Source: Pseudomonadota bacterium
GTDB lineage: Bacteria > Pseudomonadota > Alphaproteobacteria > SP197
Reading direction: 5' to 3'
Assembly (NCBI GenBank): GCA_039028155.1
Contig: JBCCIS010000024.1
Span: 1 to 64,000 of the forward strand
DNA length: 64,000 nucleotides
In this document: positions 59,216 through 64,000 of the stretch, piece after piece
How positions within the stretch are numbered: position 1 is the first letter of the stretch
Layout: each line of letters opens with the position of its first letter
Position numbers and translations under genes: made by a program
The notes under the pieces: generated by a model
Told to the model about the DNA's origin: nothing
Database searches by the model: none
Seen by the model: only the letters and a program-made list of their open reading frames with translations

Positions 59216-59902
59216 ATGACGCACACAGCCTTGGTCACCGGCGGCAACCGCGGCATCGGGCTGGAAACCTGCCGCCAGCTTGCCGCAGCGGGCCATAAGG
59301 TCTTTCTCGGTTCTCGCGATCCCCAATCGGGCGAGGCGGCGGCCCAGGACTTGCGCGATCAGGATCTGGACGTCACAGCGGTCGCGCTGGATGTGGCCGA
59401 TGATCAATCGGTCGAGGCTTGCGCCGCGGCGCTCAAGCCCCAGGGCGCCGAGGTCGACATGCTGATCAATAACGCCGGCTTTCTTGCCGAGGGCGAGCTT
59501 CTGTCGGGCCCCGACGCCATGGTGGAAGCCATCGACGTCAACCTGATGGGGCCGCTCAGAACGGCGCGTGCCTTCATGCCGGGCATGGCCAAGCGCGGCT
59601 GGGGCCGGGTGGTCAACGTGTCCTCGAACTGGGGTTCGTTTGCCGCCGGTCTGGAAGGACCGCCGGCCTACGCCATCACGAAAGCAGCCTTGAATGCGCT
59701 GACCGTCCGCCTTGCCCGCGAGGCCGGCGACGGCGTCAAGGTCAATAGCATCGATCCGGGCTGGGTTCAGACCCGCATGGGTGGCGCAGGCGCGATCCGC
59801 ACGGTCGAACAAGGCGCTGATACGGCGGTCTGGCTTGCCACGCTGCCTGATGACGGTCCGACCGGCGGCTTCTTTTTCGACCGTGAACCGACCGACTGGT
59901 AA
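59216..59902 (+). CDS. short-chain dehydrogenase/reductase
   Basis: A 228-residue classical SDR. Present are the nucleotide-binding GGNRGIGLETCRQLAAAG, NNAG in LINNAGFLAEGELLSG, Ser in VVNVSSNWGSFAAG and the Tyr-x3-Lys in PAYAITKAALNALTVRLARE. It is similar in style to carbonyl-reductase SDRs. A good GGAGG lies upstream of the ATG. The 73-base gap before it contains an AT-rich stretch that may hold a promoter. Substrate unknown. Confidence 0.92.
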   Translation: MTHTALVTGGNRGIGLETCRQLAAAGHKVFLGSRDPQSGEAAAQDLRDQDLDVTAVALDVADDQSVEACAAALKPQGAEVDMLINNAGFLAEGELLSGPDAMVEAIDVNLMGPLRTARAFMPGMAKRGWGRVVNVSSNWGSFAAGLEGPPAYAITKAALNALTVRLAREAGDGVKVNSIDPGWVQTRMGGAGAIRTVEQGADTAVWLATLPDDGPTGGFFFDREPTDW

Positions 59903-59956
59903 CAGCCAAACTGTGCTAGGATCGCCTCCCGAACTGACCCAAGTGGAGGGACCGCC

Positions 59957-60535
59957 GTGAAGAAGGTGAGCTTCTCGCACATGGCCGACGGCACGGCCGA
60001 GGACTATCGCATCATTGCCGAGGCCACCGCCAAGTCGAGCGGACCGGTGGCCGACGACCTCCTGGCGCTCTTGCAGGTCAACGAGCGCGTCGACTTCGGA
60101 TTCAATGTGACGCGCCTGGAGCACGCGCTGCAGTCGGCGACCCACGCCTTCCAGGACAATCAGGACGAAGACATGGTCGTCGCGGCATTGATGCACGACA
60201 TCGCCGACACCATCGCGCCCTTCAACCACGCGGAGACGGCCGCCGCGATCCTGAGGCCCTATGTCTCGGAGCGCGCCGCCTGGGTCGTCGAACACCACGG
60301 GCTATTCCAGACCTATTACTACAATCACTTCTTCGGCCGCGATCGCAATGTGCGCGACCGCCTCAGGGGCCATCCACACTTTCAGGCTTGCGTCGACTTC
60401 TGCGAGAAGTACGACCAGAACGCCTTCGACCCAAACTTCGAGTCGATGCCAATTGAAGCTTTCGAGCCGATGGTTCGCCGCGTGTTCGCCCGCACGCCCG
60501 ACTTCTTCGCCGACGCCAACAGCAGCGCGGCTTAG
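59957..60535 (+). CDS. HD-domain hydrolase-like protein
   Basis: A 192-residue protein with an HD-type metal site: HALQSATHAFQDNQDEDMVV, then AALMHDIADTIAPFNHAETA (the HD pair), and VVEHHGLFQTYYYNHFF. This arrangement is found in phosphohydrolases and in small HD proteins of metabolic clusters, some beside phosphonate-degradation genes. GTG 59957 follows GGAGGG. No phosphonate gene is seen here, so the substrate is unknown. Confidence 0.82.
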   Translation: MKKVSFSHMADGTAEDYRIIAEATAKSSGPVADDLLALLQVNERVDFGFNVTRLEHALQSATHAFQDNQDEDMVVAALMHDIADTIAPFNHAETAAAILRPYVSERAAWVVEHHGLFQTYYYNHFFGRDRNVRDRLRGHPHFQACVDFCEKYDQNAFDPNFESMPIEAFEPMVRRVFARTPDFFADANSSAA

Positions 60536-60551
60536 ATCGGACCCGCGGCTG

Positions 60552-61367
60552 TTACTTGCACATCTTGCCGTAGATGTACCAGGTATCGACGTCGTAGACG
60601 TAAAACCCGGCAGGCAAACCGGACTGCCCGCAGTCGCTGCCGCCGTCCCACCAACCGTAGTCGGTGAACGGCTCGTAGCTTGAGTCGTTCGGGCAGTAAT
60701 AGGTCTCGATCAAGTCGCAGTAGGGGCTGTGTTCCCCCTTCTTCGGCTGGGTATCGCTGTCGCTCGCCGTGGAACCGTCACCGCCCGATGTGGCGCTACC
60801 GTCCGCAACATAGCGGTAGATGAAGTACATCGCGTTGTCGCCGGCCCACAGGGCTAACTTGGTGTAGGGCGTGTCTTTTTTGACCACAGCCTGCAGGGTA
60901 ACCCTGGCTTCGACAGATGGTGTGTCCCACAAACGAATGTAGCCGTCCCGAAGCATCTCGATGTTTTCGTTGTAGTCGTAGGTTGTCGGGACATCTGGAT
61001 GTTCGGGCAGTAGTCCCCCTGCCGCCTGAACACTGGCGTCGGTCCACTTGTGCCCGCAAGGTGGCTCGCCAAAGATCTTTCGGATGTCGATCGTGAATAT
61101 CTCACCTTCCTGGAGCGTGGTGACATCGCGATCGAAAACGAACTGAACGCGGTAGTTTCCGATGCAGTCATCGGAGTTGTAGCGCACGGCAAACTGCACG
61201 TCGTAGACGTTGTCGCCGTCGGCCGCCCAACTCGCCGGTCTGGCGGGGTCGCCGTCGACGGGAAAGACCTTCTCCAGAACAAACGTGCCTTCGGCCCGTG
61301 CGTCATGGGCGAACGATGCCATGACCACGAGAAGAGCGACGGAAAGAAGCTTCGACAAGTTAGACAA
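60552..61367 (-). CDS. secreted protein of unknown function, cysteine-containing
   Basis: Not recognised. A 271-residue protein with an N-terminal signal peptide (LLSVALLVVMASFAHDARA, cleavage expected after ARA) and a mature part with six cysteines, notably PYCDLIETYYCPNDSSYEPF, DYGWWDGGSDCGQSG and the very C-terminal MCK. TTG 61367 is preferred as start because GGGGAC lies a few bases upstream and it puts the signal peptide at the N-terminus; a GTG at 61433 would add 22 residues. A Gly/Ser-rich linker (about 208-222) divides a beta-rich domain from the cysteine-rich tail. Periplasmic or outside the cell. Confidence 0.6.
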   Translation of the reverse strand: MSNLSKLLSVALLVVMASFAHDARAEGTFVLEKVFPVDGDPARPASWAADGDNVYDVQFAVRYNSDDCIGNYRVQFVFDRDVTTLQEGEIFTIDIRKIFGEPPCGHKWTDASVQAAGGLLPEHPDVPTTYDYNENIEMLRDGYIRLWDTPSVEARVTLQAVVKKDTPYTKLALWAGDNAMYFIYRYVADGSATSGGDGSTASDSDTQPKKGEHSPYCDLIETYYCPNDSSYEPFTDYGWWDGGSDCGQSGLPAGFYVYDVDTWYIYGKMCK

Positions 61368-61450
61368 AACCGCGTCCCCGGTTTTCGTACGATAGAACGT
61401 TTCGCTGAGTTGCTGCGACGGTGCCAACGCCACCGAACGTGCGATGACGC

Positions 61451-63391
61451 TCAGCGGTTCTGGCGGTTGTCGACGAGGTCGTCGACGACGCCGGGATCAG
61501 CCAGTGTCGACGTGTCGCCCAGATTGCCGAAGTCATTCTCGGCGATCTTGCGCAAGATCCGTCGCATGATTTTGCCTGACCGGGTTTTGGGCAGGCCAGG
61601 CGCCCACTGCAGCCAGTCGGGCGAGGCGATCGGGCCGATCTCCTTTCTGACCCACTGGACCAGTTCCTTGTGCAGCTCGTCGCTGGGATCTTCGCCGAGG
61701 TTCAAGGTGACATAGGCGTAGATGCCCTGACCCTTGATGTCGTGCGGCGCGCCGACAACGGCGGCCTCGGCGACCTTGGGATGGGCGACCAGCGCGCTTT
61801 CGACTTCGGCCGTCCCCATACGGTGGCCGGAAACGTTCAACACATCGTCGACCCGCCCCGTAATCCAATAGAAACCGTCATCGTCGCGGCGCGCACCGTC
61901 GCCGGTAAAGTAGCGGCCGGGATAGGTCGAGAAGTAGGTTTGTATGAACCGTTCGTGGTCGCCGTAGACCGTGCGCATCTGACCGGGCCAGGAATCCAGC
62001 ATCACCAGATTGCCTTCACAGGCGCCGACCTGGGCCTCGCCGTCGTTGTTCACGATCGCCGGCTTGACGCCGAAGAACGGCCGGGTCGCCGAACCCGGCT
62101 TCAACTTGGTCGCGCCCGGCAACGGTGTAATCAGGATGCCGCCGGTCTCGGTCTGCCACCACGTGTCGACGATCGGGCAGCGGCCATCGCCGACGACGCG
62201 GTAGTACCATTCCCATGCCTCCGGATTGATCGGTTCGCCGACGCTGCCGAGAAGGCGCAGGGTCTGGCGGCTGGTCTTCGTGACGGGATCGTCGCCTTCG
62301 CGCATCAGCGCGCGGATCGCCGTCGGCGCGGTGTAGTAGATGTTGACCTTGTGCTTGTCGATGACCTGCCAGTGACGCGAGGCGTCCGGATAGTTCGGCA
62401 CGCCTTCGAACATCAAGGTCGTCGCGCCGTTGGCAAGCGGACCATAGACGATGTAGCTGTGACCGGTGACCCAGCCGACGTCGGCCGTGCACCAGTAGAT
62501 ATCACCGTCGTGATAATCGAAAACGTACTGATGCGTCATCGACGCGTAGACGATGTAACCGCCCGTGGTGTGCAGGACACCTTTCGGTTTGCCGGTCGAG
62601 CCCGAGGTATAGAGGATGAAGAGCGGATCTTCGGCACCCATCACTTCGGCCGGGCACTCGTGCTCGACGCTTTCGCGCATGTCGTGCCACCAGTGGTCGC
62701 GGCCGTCCTGCATAGCGACATCGGCGCCGGTCCGCCGGACCACCAGAGACGCCGTGACCGAGGGGCAGGTCTTCAGCGCCTCGTCCATGTTGACCTTCAG
62801 CGGCACCTTGCGCCCGCCGCGCAGACCTTCGTCCGCTGTAATGACGATGTTGGAATCGCAATCCTGGATGCGGTTGGCGAGCGAGTCCGGCGAAAAACCG
62901 CCAAACACCACGGAATGGATGGCACCGATCCGCGTGCAGGCCAGCATGGCGTATGCGGCTTCGGGGATCATCGGCATATAGATCGTGATCCTGTCACCCC
63001 TCTTGGCGCCCAGCTCTTTGAGCGCGTTCGCCATGCGGCAGGTCTCCTCGAACACATCGCGATAGGAGAGGTAAAGCGCGTCTTCGTTCGGGTCGTCAGG
63101 CTCCCAGATGATCGCGGTCTGATTGGCCCGGTTGGCCAGGTGCCGGTCGAGGCAGTTGGCCGAAACGTTCAGCTTGCCATCTTCGAACCACTTGATGGAG
63201 ACATCGCCGTCATAGCTGGTGTTCTTGACCTTGGTAAAAGGCTCGATCCAGTGGACGCGCTCGCCGTGCTCGCCCCAGAACCCCTCGGGGTCGTCGATCG
63301 ATCGCTGGTACATCTCCAGATATTTGTCGTTATCGACCCAGGCGCGGCTGGCCCAATCCCCGGTCACCGGATAGACGTTGTCGTCGGTCAT
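61451..63391 (-). CDS. acs: acetyl-CoA synthetase
   Basis: A 646-residue AMP-forming acyl-CoA synthetase activating acetate. Family motifs: [20 protein letters not shown] (phosphate-binding A3), [37 protein letters not shown] (A5), [20 protein letters not shown] and [19 protein letters not shown] (A8), and [20 protein letters not shown] with the acetylation-target Lys (A10). The N-terminal Acs_N domain is present ([20 protein letters not shown]). Length matches Acs (about 650). Confidence 0.97.
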   Translation of the reverse strand: MTDDNVYPVTGDWASRAWVDNDKYLEMYQRSIDDPEGFWGEHGERVHWIEPFTKVKNTSYDGDVSIKWFEDGKLNVSANCLDRHLANRANQTAIIWEPDDPNEDALYLSYRDVFEETCRMANALKELGAKRGDRITIYMPMIPEAAYAMLACTRIGAIHSVVFGGFSPDSLANRIQDCDSNIVITADEGLRGGRKVPLKVNMDEALKTCPSVTASLVVRRTGADVAMQDGRDHWWHDMRESVEHECPAEVMGAEDPLFILYTSGSTGKPKGVLHTTGGYIVYASMTHQYVFDYHDGDIYWCTADVGWVTGHSYIVYGPLANGATTLMFEGVPNYPDASRHWQVIDKHKVNIYYTAPTAIRALMREGDDPVTKTSRQTLRLLGSVGEPINPEAWEWYYRVVGDGRCPIVDTWWQTETGGILITPLPGATKLKPGSATRPFFGVKPAIVNNDGEAQVGACEGNLVMLDSWPGQMRTVYGDHERFIQTYFSTYPGRYFTGDGARRDDDGFYWITGRVDDVLNVSGHRMGTAEVESALVAHPKVAEAAVVGAPHDIKGQGIYAYVTLNLGEDPSDELHKELVQWVRKEIGPIASPDWLQWAPGLPKTRSGKIMRRILRKIAENDFGNLGDTSTLADPGVVDDLVDNRQNR

Positions 63392-63534
63392 GCGGCAATC
63401 CTCCCTTATGCGGCACGTATAGCGGCCGTTTCTGCGATTTGTAAGCGCATTGTTGCTACATTGGGCGGCGCGGGCAAGAATCCGCAGCCCTCTCCCCTAC
63501 CCCTGGCGCCCGATCTGGGCAGGAGTTTCTCGCG

Positions 63535-64000
63535 ATGCAGCTGCACTTGAGTACCTGGCAGGAGGTCGAGACCTACCTGAAGCGTTCGACCGGTATCATC
63601 CTGCCAATCGGCTCGACCGAGCAGCATGGCCCCAACGGCCTGATCGGCACCGACGCGATCTGCCCCGAAGTGGTCGCCAAAGGCCTGGGTGAAGCGGCCG
63701 ACGCCATGGTTGCGCCGACCATCTCCGTCGGCATCGCCCAGCATCACTTGGGTTTCTCGGGCTCCATGTGCCTTCGCCCCTCGACCCTGATCGCCGTTAT
63801 GCGCGATTCCGTCATGTCGCTCGCCAAGCACGGCTTCGACCGGTTCTTCTTCCTGAACGGTCACGGCGGCAACATCGCGACCATCCACGCCGGGTTCGCC
63901 GAGATCTATTCCGACATCAGCCTCGAAGCGTGGGACAACAAGCGGCCGATCCGCCTGACGTCGCGCAACTGGTGGGACGGCAAGGGCGTCGGCCAACTGG
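63535..64000 (+). CDS. creatininase-family amidohydrolase, N-terminal part (cut by window edge)
   Basis: The first 155 residues of a creatinine-amidohydrolase family protein; the frame is open at the right edge. Metal-binding motifs are seen in ILPIGSTEQHGPNGLIGTDA (Glu, His, Asp) and FFLNGHGGNIATIHAGF. AGGAG lies upstream of the ATG. The family includes creatininases and enzymes of cofactor and amide metabolism; the start alone does not tell which. It is divergent from acs across 143 bases in which I recognise nothing. Confidence 0.88.
   Translation, partial: MQLHLSTWQEVETYLKRSTGIILPIGSTEQHGPNGLIGTDAICPEVVAKGLGEAADAMVAPTISVGIAQHHLGFSGSMCLRPSTLIAVMRDSVMSLAKHGFDRFFFLNGHGGNIATIHAGFAEIYSDISLEAWDNKRPIRLTSRNWWDGKGVGQL

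Noticed and set aside
61670-63550. Very long open frames antisense to strong genes (for example opposite acs, and 45573-46946 opposite the heparinase-like gene)
   Set aside because: The sense genes have complete family motifs; the antisense products are Arg/His/Asp-rich without motifs, a usual effect of high GC content.

Overview
The window is GC-rich, densely packed bacterial DNA, most likely from an alphaproteobacterium. The clues are the rsmB-rpe-heparinase II/III block, a small SdhE/SDHAF4-type DUF1674 gene, alphaproteobacterial-style regulators and the base composition. Genus-level placement is not possible from the sequence alone. No tRNA, rRNA, CRISPR array, transposase or integrase was recognised, and no gene-free stretch exceeds 300 bases.

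Left part (1-7458): genes for lipid-linked polysaccharide assembly and its control. On the minus strand are a membrane CapD-type nucleotide-sugar dehydratase (cut by the left edge) and a WecA-like glycan-phosphate transferase. On the plus strand are an O-antigen ligase/polymerase, a KdsD/KpsF sugar-phosphate isomerase, a NusG-paralogue of RfaH type, and a winged-helix regulator of the exopolysaccharide-associated MarR kind. A PMT-like membrane glycosyltransferase and a methyltransferase follow.

Centre (7708-45289): 36 clear genes plus one 36-codon frame, all on the plus strand, most overlapping by 4 bp or separated by only a few bases; the largest gap is 68 bp. This looks like one 37.6-kb operon for a complex surface glycan. 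It holds a pseudaminic-acid pathway (pseB, pseC, an SpsF-type cytidylyltransferase, pseG, pseI), a second nonulosonate pathway (neuB-, neuC-, neuA-type), and a third cytidylyltransferase with a dehydrogenase and an aminotransferase. It also holds at least seven glycosyltransferases, a PglK-like ABC flippase, two AsnB-like amidotransferases, eight methyltransferase-like proteins, a GNAT, a WbqC protein and a dioxygenase.

The control logic can be partly read. The regulator gene and pseB are preceded by near-identical promoter/operator blocks (TTGAC[A/G]-N5-GTTC[G/A]-N5-TGAAC). The pseB leader holds a hairpin with an 11-of-12 match to the E. coli ops site used by RfaH, and the operon ends at a strong intrinsic terminator at 45315-45353. 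The proposed model is initiation controlled by the winged-helix protein, processive transcription through 37 kb helped by the NusG paralogue, and termination inside the antisense end of the heparinase gene.

Right part (45297-64000): housekeeping and catabolic genes. These are heparinase II/III-like, rpe, rsmB, htpX, a small TM protein, DUF1674, a Sel1/SPOR lipoprotein, a flavin-binding protein and methyltransferase pair, an amidase and GNAT pair divergent from a MocR-type PLP regulator, an Ldh-family dehydrogenase divergent from an agmatinase-like ureohydrolase, an SDR, an HD-domain protein, a secreted protein of unknown function, acetyl-CoA synthetase, and the start of a creatininase-family gene. 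Two 49-50 bp near-copies suggest a small MocR regulon, and a perfect 11-bp inverted repeat lies between the Ldh and ureohydrolase genes.
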